This document shows positions 1 through 11,042 of a DNA stretch of 64,000 bases, one piece after another. The translations under genes were made by a program, and so were the position numbers. This DNA is from Limonium bicolor. Lineage: Eukaryota; Streptophyta; Magnoliopsida; Caryophyllales; Plumbaginaceae. The notes under the pieces were generated by a model. It was not told the DNA's origin. It was given only the letters and a program-made list of their open reading frames with translations, and searched no databases. Every line of letters starts with the position of its first letter. The stretch's first letter is position 1. The DNA lies in NCBI GenBank assembly GCA_023374045.1, contig CM041777.1, positions 84,500,300 through 84,564,299 of the forward strand. Direction: 5' to 3'.

Positions 1-726
1 AAGCTTGAGTGGCGCAGGGAACTGTTTGACTATGAGGTAAACATGGAGCAAGAACTAAAATTGAGAATACAGAATCATGTCTTATCACTGGAGGGGGAGG
101 ACGATATTACTTGGGGTGCTGCAACAGATGGATTTTCCACTTCACAACTTTATTTGAATCTTGTAAACAGCGGCAACACAGTTGGGCGCGAGCATGCCTT
201 GGCCAAAGTGACCTGGATTAAGGTGGCGGAGCCCCGAATTGAGCTCCTAATGTGGTTTGTTATGCATGGTAAGCTTTTGACGCGGGATGTACTGTTTGAA
301 AGAGATATTATCCCAGTTGGACAGAGTTGGTGCCCTTTCTGCAAACGCGTCATGGAGACGGTAACTCATGTTATATTTTTCTGTGACTTCTCACGGCAAG
401 TATGGAGTTTGTTAACAGGCTGGTGGAACATATACTTTGCTTTCAAAGAGTTCCCGTATCTAATTCTAGAGGATTGGATGAAAATTAGACTCAACAAGAA
501 ACCCAAGCGCTTATGGAGGTCGACCCTATTTTATGGGGTTTGGAGTTTGTGGAGAGCGAGAAATGATGTGATATTTCGAGAACTCCCCCCGTCAGCGGAG
601 AGAGTTGTCAATGAGGTCAAGAGAAATGTTTGGAGATGGATGAGAAGCTGGTGGTTTGATTTTCCAATTGCGTATGAGTTATTTCTTAATTCGGTGAACT
701 TAAGAGAGGATACACTATGTTTGTAA
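1..726 (+). CDS. LINE ORF2 C-terminal fragment with reverse-transcriptase zinc-binding domain
   Basis: The frame is open from the first base and ends at a TAA at 724-726, giving about 241 codons without a break; the upstream endonuclease and RT lie outside the window. It has the plant LINE zf-RVT layout: a WRRELFDYE-type segment near the start, a GFSTSQLY motif, then C111-x2-C114-x8-H123-x4-C128 (numbered from base 1) followed by aromatic-rich sequence (VWSLLTGWW). In the family this domain follows the RT in ORF2. An RNase H domain, present in some plant LINEs, is not seen after it. The first in-window ATG (43) is not a real start. That this is a LINE tail rather than a host gene is supported by the 3' tail that follows. 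Confidence 0.9.
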   Translation, partial: KLEWRRELFDYEVNMEQELKLRIQNHVLSLEGEDDITWGAATDGFSTSQLYLNLVNSGNTVGREHALAKVTWIKVAEPRIELLMWFVMHGKLLTRDVLFERDIIPVGQSWCPFCKRVMETVTHVIFFCDFSRQVWSLLTGWWNIYFAFKEFPYLILEDWMKIRLNKKPKRLWRSTLFYGVWSLWRARNDVIFRELPPSAERVVNEVKRNVWRWMRSWWFDFPIAYELFLNSVNLREDTLCL

Positions 727-944
727 ACCTTGATGTCTTGTACTCTTTTCCCTCAATGGCTTTTTGCCACTGGTTTTTGCTATTGGGGTTTTAATGAGGC
801 AGGCACAAGGGAATAGTAGTGTAGAGATGCATTGTTGCTACAATTTTGATGTACTGTACTGGGGTGAAACACTGGGACAACTGTACCAGCGTGTTATGTT
901 TTGGTTTATATTGAATACAATCCATTAACTATCAAAAAAAAAAA
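1..944 (+). mobile_element. 3' end of a non-LTR retrotransposon (LINE), with poly(A)
   Basis: The ORF2 fragment is followed by about 207 bp of T/G-rich 3' untranslated sequence and an 11-nt A tract at 934-944. The 5' part is cut off by the window edge, so no target-site duplication can be checked. The window starts exactly at AAGCTT, so the truncation could be a HindIII cloning boundary rather than biology. Confidence 0.85.
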
Positions 945-971
945 CATATAGAATATAGATGACTAGCAACC

Positions 972-1556
972 TCCTTGAGCTTTTGGGATAATACCATTAA
1001 CCACCTTGTGTTTATCATAATTATTGATAATCACCTTAAGGTTACGGTATTTTTTACTACGAGGCCCCGAACTATAACTTCGTTAATAAATCGTTAACCC
1101 TTTGCTAACCTGTCAACTTATTCACTAAATAATGCAGGTTGGACCAAAAACACTAGTTAATCAGTATCGTTTAAGTCTCTTTCATCCCACCGGTTTTTCC
1201 TAAAAAAGTTAACCCTAACCCGGGAATGGTTTAAAATCAAGAACAAATCCATCCTTAAACGTTGCATAGTAGATAAACAACCTCCTAAAAACGTGTGGGC
1301 CATTCCAAGGTTAGGGTTGACGTTTTTAAGAAAATAGTAGTGAGATGGAAGAGACTTAAACGATGCTAATTAAGCAGTGTTTTTGTCCAGTTTGACGTTA
1401 TTTAGTGAATAAGCTGACAAGTCAGGAAGGGGATTGTGATTTATTAACGAGCTATAATCCGGGGGTTCATAGTCAGAGATACAGTAACCTCAGGGGGTTT
1501 ACCAATAATTATGATAAACACAAGGTGATTACCGGTATTATCCCAAAACCTCAAGG
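972..1556. mobile_element. Foldback (MITE-like) element, about 0.59 kb
   Basis: Bases 972-1227 and the reverse complement of about 1300-1556 match over nearly their whole length with scattered mismatches. The best block is the outer 60 bp (CTTTTGGGATAATACC and TTGTGTTTATCATAATTATT against their complements at 1556-1500), and similarity continues inward through TTTAAGTCTCTTYCATC and AACCCTAACC. The unpaired centre is about 70 bp. No clean target-site duplication was found, so the superfamily is open. A 79-codon ORF inside the right arm has no recognisable motif and is treated as chance. Confidence 0.8.
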
Positions 1557-1974
1557 AAATTTCCAATCATTCACTCTAAATTGTAATTCATTTTTAATAA
1601 ATATGATTACATATTTTAGGCTTGATGAGACCAATTACATATAGTAACCTTACAAGTTTGGCGTCAAAATGAGTTAGTCAAATTAAAAAAAACTATTCAT
1701 CATATGTAACAATAGATCACATGTTTGATACCTCTAACCCATTAAACTATATTAAATGTTATACCTTAAAAAACCACACAAGTTTGGCGTGTGAATTGGA
1801 AAAGAAGTGAATCTCTTGGTTTAACAAGGGTGTCCGTGCCTCTCCCTTGCACTTGTCAATTATAACTACTTTGACATATCACGAAAGAAAAAACTAGTCG
1901 CGTGTTATGTTTTTTTTCCTTTTTAGTTCTGTCTCTTCAATTTCTTCGCCACCAGTAGCAGCAGCGCGCGACTT
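1557..1974. other. Unannotated AT-rich stretch
   Basis: AT-rich with homopolymer T and A runs. The string CAAGTTTGGCGT occurs at about 1651 and again at about 1778, a minor direct repeat. No coding region or element end was recognised. Confidence 0.5.
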
Positions 1975-2199
1975 CCGTTTTTTTTTAAGAATACCGTCAT
2001 TTTGTTTTTTTTTTAATATTTTTTTTCAAAATTTTTAAATTATTGTAACTTTCAATATATGTCTAAAATAAAAAAAATTATATCATTGTTCTATTAAATT
2101 CAAGCTCTTCAAAACAAGATCAGTCATGAATATATTTTGATAACTTTTTAAAAAATTATTTTTATATGTATAGTTCACAGAACGTAAAAGAAAACTTGT

Positions 2200-2545
2200 A
2201 CAGATGGTCATACAAATATGTACAAATGTTCACTAAAACATGTACATTCTCACGTAAAAACATGTACATCCTCGCATTAAAAACATATAGATAGTCACAT
2301 AAACCTGTACGAATAATTAAATATGTACATCCTTAAATTAAAACCTGTACATATAAGGAAGAACACTTGTACAGACGGTCATACAAACATGTACAGATGT
2401 TCATTAAAACATATACATTCTCATAATTGAACATGTACATTCTCACATTTGAACATGTACATCGTCACATTAAAACATGTACATTCTCACATTAAACCAT
2501 GTACATTCTCACATTAAAATATGTACATTCCAACATTAAAGTATA
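2200..2545. repeat. Degenerate tandem repeat, about 22-24 bp unit
   Basis: Roughly a dozen imperfect copies of ACATGTACATTCTCACATTA run head to tail. The core ATGTACAT is itself palindromic. The array begins inside the left arm of the foldback element, and a shorter inverted version appears at about 3010-3100 in the right arm. Confidence 0.8.
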
Positions 2546-2995
2546 TAACGGTTTCCAAATAGATTACCCTAACCTCACACACCTTAAAAATCACCCAAGA
2601 AAAGCTAAAAAACGTCGAAGGCATTTTTAGGGTTTGTAGTGGCAGACCCTAAACCCGCGACCACAAACCCTAAAAACCTGTCGAGTTAGTTGCTATAATG
2701 TAAAGTATAGAACGGTATCCAAATAGATTACCCTACCCCCAAAGCACCCCAAAAACACCATAGGATAGCTAAAAACGTCGAATGCATTTTTAGGGTTTGT
2801 AGTTATGGGACCCTAAACCCGCTACCACAAACCCTAAAAACCTGTCGAGTTAGTTGCTACAATATAAAGTACGAAACAAATTCCAAATAGATTACCCTAT
2901 CCCCCAAAACCCACCCTAGGATAGCTAAAAAACGTCGAAGGCATTTTAAGGGTTTGCAGCGCTACCACAAACCCTAAAAACCTGTCGAGTTATTG
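2546..2995. repeat. Three about 165-bp tandem repeats with telo-box palindromes
   Basis: Three units start near 2546, 2709 and 2874, the last shortened. Each has CCAAATAGATTACCCTA, then a hairpin formed by TTTTTAGGGTTTGT and ACAAACCCTAAAAA, then CCTGTCGAGTTA. The hairpin arms contain AAACCCTAA, the plant telo-box. The first two units also carry a second ACCCTAAACCC between the arms. Confidence 0.8.
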
Positions 2996-3427
2996 CGATG
3001 ATGTACACGTTTTTACGTGTGGATGTACATGTTTTAATGAACATTTGTACAAGTTTGTATGACCATATGTACAAGTTTTTTTTACGTTTTGTACATTATA
3101 CATGTAAAAATAATTTTTTAAAAGTTGTCAAAACATATCCATGACTGGTCTTGTTTTGAAGAGCTTGAATTTATATGAACAATGGTATAATTTTTTTTCA
3201 TTTTGAACTTATATATTAAAAGTTACAACAATTTAAAGTTTTTTGATAAAATAAAATAAAAGTTTAGAAAAACAAAAAAAACAAAAAAAGAAAACAAAGT
3301 CGTATGCGCGCTCCCTCCCAAATCACAATCACACCCTCTGCTCCATAGTGGTCGCACCCCTGGCTGGATGTAGCCATCTGGCTACAGTTAGCTGTAGCTA
3401 ATAATTTGCGATTAATATTTGTTTATG

Positions 3428-4584
3428 CACTAGTACAAGACACCTATTTTGGCATCACTATTTTGACGGTTGTAAAAGAAACCACCGAAATCGATGTTTT
3501 TTTAGACATAGAATTTTCAGGGCACTTATTTTTAGCCATAGAATTTTGGGAGCCTGTTTTCCTGTTTTTTTTAGAAAAAATTCAGACCGTGGGGAAATTT
3601 TAGTTTATTTTGGCGGTTCCTATAGCCATAAAATTTTTGGGAGCCTGTTTTCCCGTTTTTTTTTAAAAAATTTGGACAGCGGAAAAATTTCAGTCTATTT
3701 CTATCACACTGCTTTTCATCCTCTCTTCTTTCACTGTAATTTTGCAACTCTAACTGAAGAATATGCATGCTCTACGCTCCTCTCTGCATCTCGCTCACCA
3801 GATTGAAGACGGGATTGAAGCAACTTCATTCTAGAACCGGTAATATACTCGAACTTATCTTTTTCTCTCTGGAGAACAAGGAACATATATGTTCTACGCC
3901 TTTTCATTCTCTTTTTTGTGTCTACGCATCTCTTCATTCTCCTCTTGTGTCTACGCCTATGCAGTGATAAATAACTAGAACCGATGCATCTCGCTCACCA
4001 GATTGAAGACGGGGCTGAAGGAGTTCATTCCGAAACCAGTAATATACTCGAACTTATCTTTTTCTCTCTGGAGAACAAGGAACATACATGCTCGCGTGCC
4101 TTTTTCTTCTCTTCTTTGTGTTTATGCATCTTTTCATTCTCTTCTTGTGTCTGTGCCTATTCTATTCTCTTCTCACGATAATTTTGCTACCCTAACTTCT
4201 AAATAAGGAACATGCTCTGCGCCTCCACAATCTCTTCACTCATGACAATTTTGCAAAGTGAACAAGGAGCATACATACTCTGCGTCGCTATTCATTATCT
4301 TGCGTTTGCGCCTCTATTGAGATGCATCACTGGAACTGCTGCATCTTGCTCCCGAGAATGAAGACGAGGCATCTATTTTTTTTAAAAGAAAAACCTATGG
4401 CGGTGGTTGTTAGCTAAGAATCACCACATAGGTGTGTTTTTTTTCGAAAACCTTCTATGGCGGCGGTTGTACAACCACCAAGATAGAGTCTTAACCCTAT
4501 TTTGGTGGTGTCCATTTTGGTGGTTCTAGAACCGCCAAAATAGACATTTTACAACTGTCAAAATAGGCCCATTTTGTACTAGTC
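3428..4584. mobile_element. Non-autonomous CACTA-type DNA transposon, 1157 bp
   Basis: The left end is CACTAGTACAAGACACCTAT. The right end read in reverse is GACTAGTACAAAATGGGCCT, a matching terminal inverted repeat with one mismatch in the diagnostic CACTA (the right end finishes TAGTC, not TAGTG). It is flanked by a 3-bp duplication, ATG at 3425-3427 and 4585-4587, as expected for the superfamily. Subterminal copies of a TATTTTGGCGGTT-like motif occur in both orientations at both ends, as expected for transposase-binding repeats. No transposase ORF is present. Confidence 0.85.
3780..4200. repeat. Direct duplication (about 200 bp, two copies) inside the CACTA element
   Basis: The segment starting TGCATCTCGCTCACCAGATT at about 3784 recurs at about 3985 and runs in parallel for roughly 180 bp (AATATACTCGAACTTATC and CTCTCTGGAGAACAAGGAAC in both). 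A short third trace (GCATCTTGCTCC) lies near 4341. The short ORFs that read through this region differ in frame between the copies and are not taken as genes. Confidence 0.8.
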
Positions 4585-4742
4585 ATGGTACTTTGCAAGG
4601 GTAATGGGGTTTTAAGTAGACACCAATCCGGTTTTATGGAACATATGGTACTCCACTTACTCTTTTACTCCTTCTATATATACTTTCTCTTTGGTCTTTT
4701 CTCCTTTTATTTTGGTGGTGGTCTCTGCTCAGCATATTGAAT

Positions 4743-5660
4743 CATGAGAAACCTGAACCGGTAGAGGAGTTGGTGATACAATGTGAAAGATTGTCTCTCA
4801 CAAAAGAAGAAGGAGAGCTTTCTTGATTGGATGATTTGATGGAGGAAGGGAAAATTATCCCTTTTGACGGTAGTATTTTAGGTAAGCTGTTTACCCCCAA
4901 GTCACCTGATCTAAGAGCTATGGAAAACACATTAGGAAGAGTATGTCAAATGGAAGATGATCTTAAAATTCGAGTGGTTGGTAGGAATTGTTGTTCTTTT
5001 TTTTTTAATTTCAAAAGGTTGAAATGTTGCATGCAATACTGAATAGAGGTCCATAGTCCTTCAATGGATCTTTACTGGCTTTCCAAAGGAATGAGAAGCA
5101 GAAAACTCCAAGGGATTATATATTTCAATGGATTCCAATGTGGTTATGGATTCATGATGTTCCTTTCCTAATTTATCATCATGATTTTGCAAAAAAAAAT
5201 TATGGGAAAGCGTAGGTCAGTTTGTTGAGTTTGAGGACGATGATTGACAGTTGAGAGGTGAGTGTACAAGAGAATTAAAGTGCTACTAGATGTTTACAAG
5301 CCAGTGATGTGGTGTGTGTGTGTTACGGTATCATGAGGGGTTGATACGGATATTCACATAACTTCTGAGCGAATGCCAGCCATATGCTTTAGAAATGGGT
5401 TGTTTTAGCATACGACTAGGGATTGCCCAGATAAATTTGAAATAGAGGAAGGGGATTTTCCATATGGTCCTTGGCTTAAAGCGGCTGGTCTAAAGTTTGG
5501 AAAGGCAAAGGGTGGAGGTAATGTGGTGATGAGTATGCTCGAGATAAAGTTGAGGACAAGACTCAAGAAGGGAAGGCGCTGGAGGTGAACTCTGAAACAA
5601 CACCAGCTGATCAGGCTCAACAGCAGAAGGGGACAGCAAAAGATATGCCCATTTTGATGA
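4743..5660 (+). pseudogene. Decayed LINE ORF1 (DUF4283-like domain plus zinc-knuckle region)
   Basis: Reading frames in this stretch give pieces typical of the plant LINE-associated ORF1/DUF4283 family: a segment like CERLSLTKEEGELS then a stop, DDLMEEGKIIPF (from 4827), ending at 5042. Further down, in other frames, come IHDVPFL and, at about 5400-5500, a CCHC-like region followed by the PYGPWLKAAGLKFG signature. ORF1 proteins of this kind bind nucleic acid in the LINE particle. Several stops and frameshifts make it non-functional. The pyrimidine-rich stretch upstream (4600-4740) could be its 5' UTR. A family R LTR begins 80 bp downstream, so the rest may have been displaced to after 29091, but that is a guess. 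Confidence 0.7.
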
Positions 5661-5741
5661 AAATCGTTGATGGGCCATTGGTGGTAGGGGTGGAATACGA
5701 AAGTTTGACAAAGTTCTATATGAAAGTTCTTTAGAGAAAAC

Positions 5742-6392
5742 TGTTGTACAAAATCTATAATATATGCAAACTATGTGCAAGTGTACCTAATCGATGTAGT
5801 ACAACAAGTTTCGTATCCACAAAGACTTGAAAACGATCTAGCTTCTTACGGTTTAGTAATATACATAAATATATACAAAAAGTGTAAAGTGCAGTATATT
5901 GAGGTTTTTGTTTGTTTTGTTATATAAACGGAAATGAAAGACAACAATAAAACTAAATTAACTAGGATAGATATACCCTAGGATGGATCTTTGCCCCCTT
6001 TACCCTTTACAACAATTGTCGATTCATGAACTCATAGCTAAACAACGGGAACACTAATTAATTAATAGTCAAGTCATGGTCTACTAATCCTAACCATCTT
6101 AGTATGAATTCGATGAATATTTAAGTACCTTGATAATTGATAGGATTAAGCATAAGTTCCCTCTAAGTTGCAATGAAATCTATCTCAAGATAATATGAGG
6201 CTATATTACATTAATTTAGTTCCATTGGTTTAGGTTTCTATCTCCAACCGACTTTGAAAAAAACCCACACTGATGCTTGATTTAATCGGAAACCTTGAAT
6301 CTATCTCACTCTAATTACTAAAGATTTAGAGCAAATCCAACCAATCCAACATAAAGATAACAAATTGAGCAAAACCATAAACAAACCACACA
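5742..6392 (-). repeat. Diverged family R LTR, left part (solo LTR split by an insertion)
   Basis: Starts TGTTG, with a GTGTACC-TATCG-like region soon after, as in the younger family R LTRs at 8610, 17854 and 21953. The right part, after the inserted 6393-28225 block, runs 28231-29091 and ends with sequence clearly like the family R LTR end (AAACATGCTCATT near the edge). The parts sum to about 1.5 kb against 1.75 kb for the young LTRs. Overall identity is low, so this is an old copy. A convincing target-site duplication is not visible (AAAAC against GAAGC). The minus orientation follows from the match to the younger array. Confidence 0.55.
6388..6392. other. Target-site duplication ACACA (left)
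   Basis: ACACA directly precedes the TGAAATACCCC end and is repeated at 28226-28230 directly after GGGGTGTTACA. Confidence 0.85.
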
Positions 6393-8604
6393 TGAAATAC
6401 CCCTAACTAATAAATTATGGTTTAAACATATACTAATGATTTATTAAGTATAGAACATGCCTTAACAATATTGGGTAACCATCCAAATCAAAAACAAGCA
6501 AAAACATGCTTAAAAATCACTTAAGGTAAATTATGCTCTAAAGAAGCCTTAAGGATTGTGTAACCTTGATTAGGGTCCAAAGTGGATCCATAAACCTTAT
6601 AACTAAGTTATTAACATAATAAAACCATTACAAAAAAAAACCAAACTCTAGAAAGAGTTAAAACACAAAAAGGAGCTCTAAAACTCCTTAAGACACATTT
6701 TTAAGAATGTGTTCAAAAATTGACTTTGAATGGATAAATAGCATTGTATACACCTTAATTAACATGTTTAATACTTAGTATCACATTAGTAACTCTAAAT
6801 AAAGAGATTTCCATAAAAAATCCAAAGTTTGGCACCAAAATATGAATAATACCCAAATATTGTCAAATTATGACTTAATCACTTAACCAAGTCAATGGTC
6901 AACATTAAGACCCCAGCCTTGAATATATTCAGGCGGAAAAATGAGCTGTAATACAGTCTGGTTCACTAAGTAAATATCTACCAAATGACTCATCCTTTAC
7001 TATTCCATTTTTATGACTTATCTTACCTTAAAAGCCAAAATCAGCCTTTCTCTTTCATTACCCCCTGTATCAATGAGTTCTTAAGACTTCAAAACCTCTC
7101 TTCCAGCCTTGGTAAGTTCAAGAACCATCCAACTTCAAAATCCAACTCTCATGGCTTGAAATAACCTTCAACCTCATTCTCCCACACATCTAGGGCGAGT
7201 TAACCTTGGAATAACACCAAAAATTCGGATGGAACTCAAAATAAGGGAGGAAGTAAGGCAAACTCACTAAATAAGGTAAAAATGTGCTTTAAGACTCTAT
7301 CTTCATCTCTAGCCTTTAAATGGCTGATTCCTTTGGCTTATCCCACTCATTATCTTCCATTTAACATGTTGAATCAGTAGAAACTCCAACTACTTCATTT
7401 GGTGGTAGATTTTGCACCAAAACTCCATTTTAAGCAATTTTCTACAAGGTAACTAAACTAGCTTCTTACCTTGTCATTTATGGTTTTTGTTCCTTGGTTT
7501 AGAAGATGATTTAACACTCTTATTATGCTGCAAAAATCAAGTGATTTCATCCCTTGAAAATCCTTAAAATACCAAGGTAAAATCAAGACTTATTAAGTCC
7601 ATTTTTACTCCTTAATGTGCCTTAAGACATTAGGCTAATTCCTACCTTTCTTCCTTGCATAAAATGTGGCTGAAATGATGCTTGGAACCTTGTGGAATGT
7701 TCTGTCCAAAAGGGTGGAATGTTAATCAAGTTCATGTATAAACTATGTACAAAAACTAACCCAAGCCTTGTAAAAACTAGGGCATCAGTGTTGAGTGCTG
7801 TTTGGCTGATTTTGTGACATAAAAATAAAGTAAGTATACTTACCTTATGTTGTTTAAGGTTTTATGTAATTATTATTACAAAACAATTAAAGCCGTGGGG
7901 TTATAAGATTTGCATGACTTAATTATGTGTTAAAATGTTATTTAACACTATTGGCTAGTTTACTTTGTATTAAAATGACTTATAATGTCATAAGAATAAT
8001 TAATGGGGTTAAAATGAAATTTATAAGAATATTGGGGTGGATAAAGTAAAAGCCAAGACTTTTAGTGATAAATGGGATATTTATGTGTATTTTAATGTTA
8101 TAAATTAATGTTATAATAAGGCCATGTACTTAGGCTATTTTAAATCAAGTTATTGAAGCTTTAAAGTATATATTAAGTTGCTTATGTCAATATTATAAAT
8201 TTTGGGGTAAAAAATGTAATTAAATAAAATTTGAAGGGCTAAGGAATAATAAAGCCAAAAATAAGACTTAAAAATGAATTTAAATGAAAATTGTAAAATT
8301 TTACATAGTTTTGGGCTAAAATGTACTTTTTAAGAAAGTTGGGGTAAAACCATAAATATTGGGAAGTTCTGGTCAAAATTGAAATGGGGAGGTCAACATT
8401 GACCATATAAGTGACTTTGACCAAATTAGATGTTATAAATAATTAATTTATGACTTTATATTAAGTTTAGAAGTTAATTGTAAAAGATTACAAAATATGT
8501 GGGGTAAGTTTGAAATTTACGAAAATCTGGGTGGAAATAGTGTTTAAAACAGATTTGGGGTCTGTTGGTAATTTTTGGGGTATTAACTGGAATTAAACTA
8601 CTAT

Positions 8605-8609
8605 ATATG
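8605..8609. other. Target-site duplication ATATG (left) of the family R array
   Basis: ATATG lies directly before TGTTGGAAAA and again at 23703-23707 directly after ACTTATCA. Confidence 0.9.
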
Positions 8610-9194
8610 TGTTGGAAAAATATGTGACAACTTCTACAACTTAGGCAGTGTACGTATCGTTTTGCGGAATAGTGGATTTGTGGGTTGTCGTACTATTGGG
8701 GACCTCGCTGTGGTAAATTGACAGTGTAGTAAATTGACTGAGATTTCTAGTAAACCGATTTTATCATTTTTATAGGGAAAGATGCGATTGAAAACTTAAT
8801 CTAAACAAAACAGTAATAAAAACAATTAATCAAAACAAAATAAAAATAGAAATTGTAAATCTTTTTGTTTTTAAAGAAGCATCCTGGGTTGTTCTGCTCA
8901 CCTATTTTATCCAATTATATCAATATAAACTTTCCCACTTTAGCAATAAACTCAGGAATCTTAATTAGTTCATTGACCGGTTCTTGTACAATAAACCCAG
9001 ATTAACTTAAACAACAAGCCACAATTCTTGCCCAAGTCATTTATGAATTATTCGCTTAATTACCAATTCCTATTGGAGACAGATTAACCTATAGGCGAGT
9101 CACGCTTCTAGTCGTTAACTCGTTCTGACTTCCTATGTCTAGAACCTTGTCTCAACATCGCATTTTAACAAGAGAACTACAAATATCACTTTAA

Positions 9195-9199
9195 TAATT
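9195..9199. other. Target-site duplication TAATT (left) of the copia element
   Basis: TAATT precedes the copia 5' LTR and recurs at 14355-14359 after the 3' LTR. Confidence 0.9.
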
Positions 9200-9496
9200 T
9201 GTTAGGATTACATGTTATTCCTCTTTTACCCCTTCTATTATTTTCTATCTAGGTGCTTCTTTTAGCACCGTTGTCTTTTTACCGTTACTCTTTCTTTCTG
9301 TACTTATACTCTCCTTGAGTATCAATTGAGTAATAAGAGAATACAATATGCAATATACAAGTTTCCTTCTCTCATAGTCTCTGCTCTCTTTTCTCTGCTG
9401 CTTCGTCTCTGTGATCGAACTCCCATCGATCTATCTGATAAATGATCTCAGCCAAATCCTTCGACTTCTCTTACGCAACAACCACCACATTCAACA
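9200..9496 (+). repeat. Copia 5' LTR
   Basis: Begins TGTTAGGATTACATG and ends CACATTCAACA, with TG...CA termini. Identical to 14058-14354 apart from one base seen. Confidence 0.95.
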
Positions 9497-9508
9497 TGGT
9501 ATCAGAGC
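9497..9508 (+). other. Copia primer-binding site (tRNA-iMet)
   Basis: TGGTATCAGAGC directly follows the 5' LTR; it is complementary to the 3' end of plant initiator methionine tRNA. Confidence 0.95.
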
Positions 9509-9539
9509 AGGTTCATCGCCTGTGATTTCTCCATCGGCA

Positions 9540-10937
9540 ATGGCAACCAGTGAACAAGAAGAAAGTGTCACAGAGGAAGATGATTTTTCGGAGGATGAAG
9601 ACGATGAGAAATCCAAGAGAAGAAGGCGTGTGTCTCGCATCGATTCTTCTGATCCACTATTCGTCGCTAGTGCCGATCAGCCTGGAGTGTCACTTACCGT
9701 CAAAAGATTCAACGGGACGGGCTTTCAGATATGGAAGAAGAAGATGGAAATTTCTTTCCTAGCCAAGAATAAAATCGCGTTGATTGACGGTACGTTGCCA
9801 CGATCTAGGGTTTCTAAAAATCGACGAAAGGCATGGGATCGTTGCGATGGCTTGATTAGGTCTTGGATTATCTCTAGCATGGAGTCCTCCATAGCTGATG
9901 GATTAATGTCACAAAATACTTCTCGCGACATGTGGAAGGTTCTATCCAGAAGATATGATCGTCCCGACGGTACGCGCATGTTTGAACTCCAGCGAGAATT
10001 GTCGCAATGTGAACAAGGCTCCTCCAGCGTTGCCGATTATTTCGCTCGCCTAGAGAAGTTGTGGGACGACATCGCCGGAATTTCAAGTATCGACACTTGT
10101 GTTTGTGGATACGGCGACAAAGTCGTAAAGATGATCGAGAATCAGAAACTTTTTCAGTTTCTTTTAGGCTTGCGCGAAGAATTCTTCAATGTCCGTGGCA
10201 ATCTTCTGCTGATGTCGCCTCTTCCCAACATCGATTCCGCTTACGCCTTCGTTATTCAAGAAGAACGACAACGCAACGCAAACAAAACTGGTAAGGATTT
10301 CGCTGAAACTTCCTTCGCTAATGCTGCTAACAAAGATGACCGAGTTCGTAATAAACGTTCCAAGCAACGCCGTGATGGTACCAACAAAAAGAATGTTGGC
10401 ACCTGTAGTCACTGCGGTAAAACAGGCCATCTTAAGAAGGATTGTTTTGAAATTCATGGATATCCCGAATGGTGGAAGGGACCTAAAATCTCTATTGTTA
10501 ATGTCGTTCAACAAAAGCATGATGGTAAGAATGATGCCACTGGTTTAGATATTGAGAGATTTAACCGTATCTGTGATTTCTTTGAGAAGAAGGGCTGCGT
10601 TTCTGAGAAAACCATTGCCAACTCCAGCTTGAAAAACTGCAACAACAGTTCCGACTTTGCAGGTATGGTTTCTGATAATTCTGTTGCTCATCAATATCAT
10701 GACAAACAGAGGTGGCTTATTGATTCAGGAGCTAGTGATCATTTAGTTGGTGATGAAAACTTGCTGTGCAATAAACAGAAACTATCTAAATCTCATTTTG
10801 TGACTTTGCCTAATGGGAAAACTGAAGTCATTGATACCATAGGTACCGTACAGTTGTGCAGTAATTTCAAACTGGAAAATGTCCTATATGTTCCAAGTTT
10901 CAACTTGGCTTTTGGTGTCGGTAAGCAAGCTTGTTGA
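9540..10937 (+). pseudogene. Copia gag and protease region
   Basis: The frame is open from 9411, inside the LTR, but the likely start is ATG at 9540, 43 bp after the LTR, giving 465 codons. After an acidic N-terminus the copia gag core begins near residue 52 (FNGTGFQIWKKKMEI, then AKNKIALIDGTLPRS). A CCHC zinc knuckle, C289-x2-C-x4-H-x4-C, follows and then FEIHGYPEWW. The aspartic protease motif WLIDSGASDH has its catalytic DSG at residues 395-397. Gag forms the virus-like particle and protease matures it. A frameshift near 10910 leads to the TGA at 10935-10937, and a second frame change near 11010 separates this part from the integrase frame. Confidence 0.9.
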
Positions 10938-11042
10938 ACAGATTGATTGCTATATTGGTTTTGATAATTCCTGCTGTTATTTGCAGGCCCCTACCTTGAT
11001 GAATAAAGCCGCATTGGACATAAAGAGGATGGCATTTATATT

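Larger units (their letters stand above)
1975..3310. mobile_element. Long-TIR foldback element with internal tandem repeats
   Basis: Terminal arms of about 270 bp (about 2000-2275 and 3000-3285) are inverted copies. Shared blocks include CAAGCTCTTCAAAACAAGA on the left against TCTTGTTTTGAAGAGCTTG on the right, and the TACAAATGTTCAYTAAAACA segment. GCGCGC-containing sequence at about 1959 and 3306 may mark the outermost ends. Inside are a short GTACA-rich tandem repeat and three longer repeats, annotated separately. No transposase is present. Long TIRs suggest a Mutator-like non-autonomous element, but I could not identify a 9-bp duplication, so both ends and the class are approximate. Confidence 0.7.

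Noticed and set aside
2200..2545. Regularly spaced repeat that could suggest a CRISPR array
   Set aside because: Units are imperfect and head to tail with no unique spacers, no cas genes, and the context is a plant transposon.
2600..2990. Telomere-like CCCTAAA motifs
   Set aside because: They occur singly inside 165-bp repeats rather than as a tandem heptamer array, so this is not an interstitial telomere.
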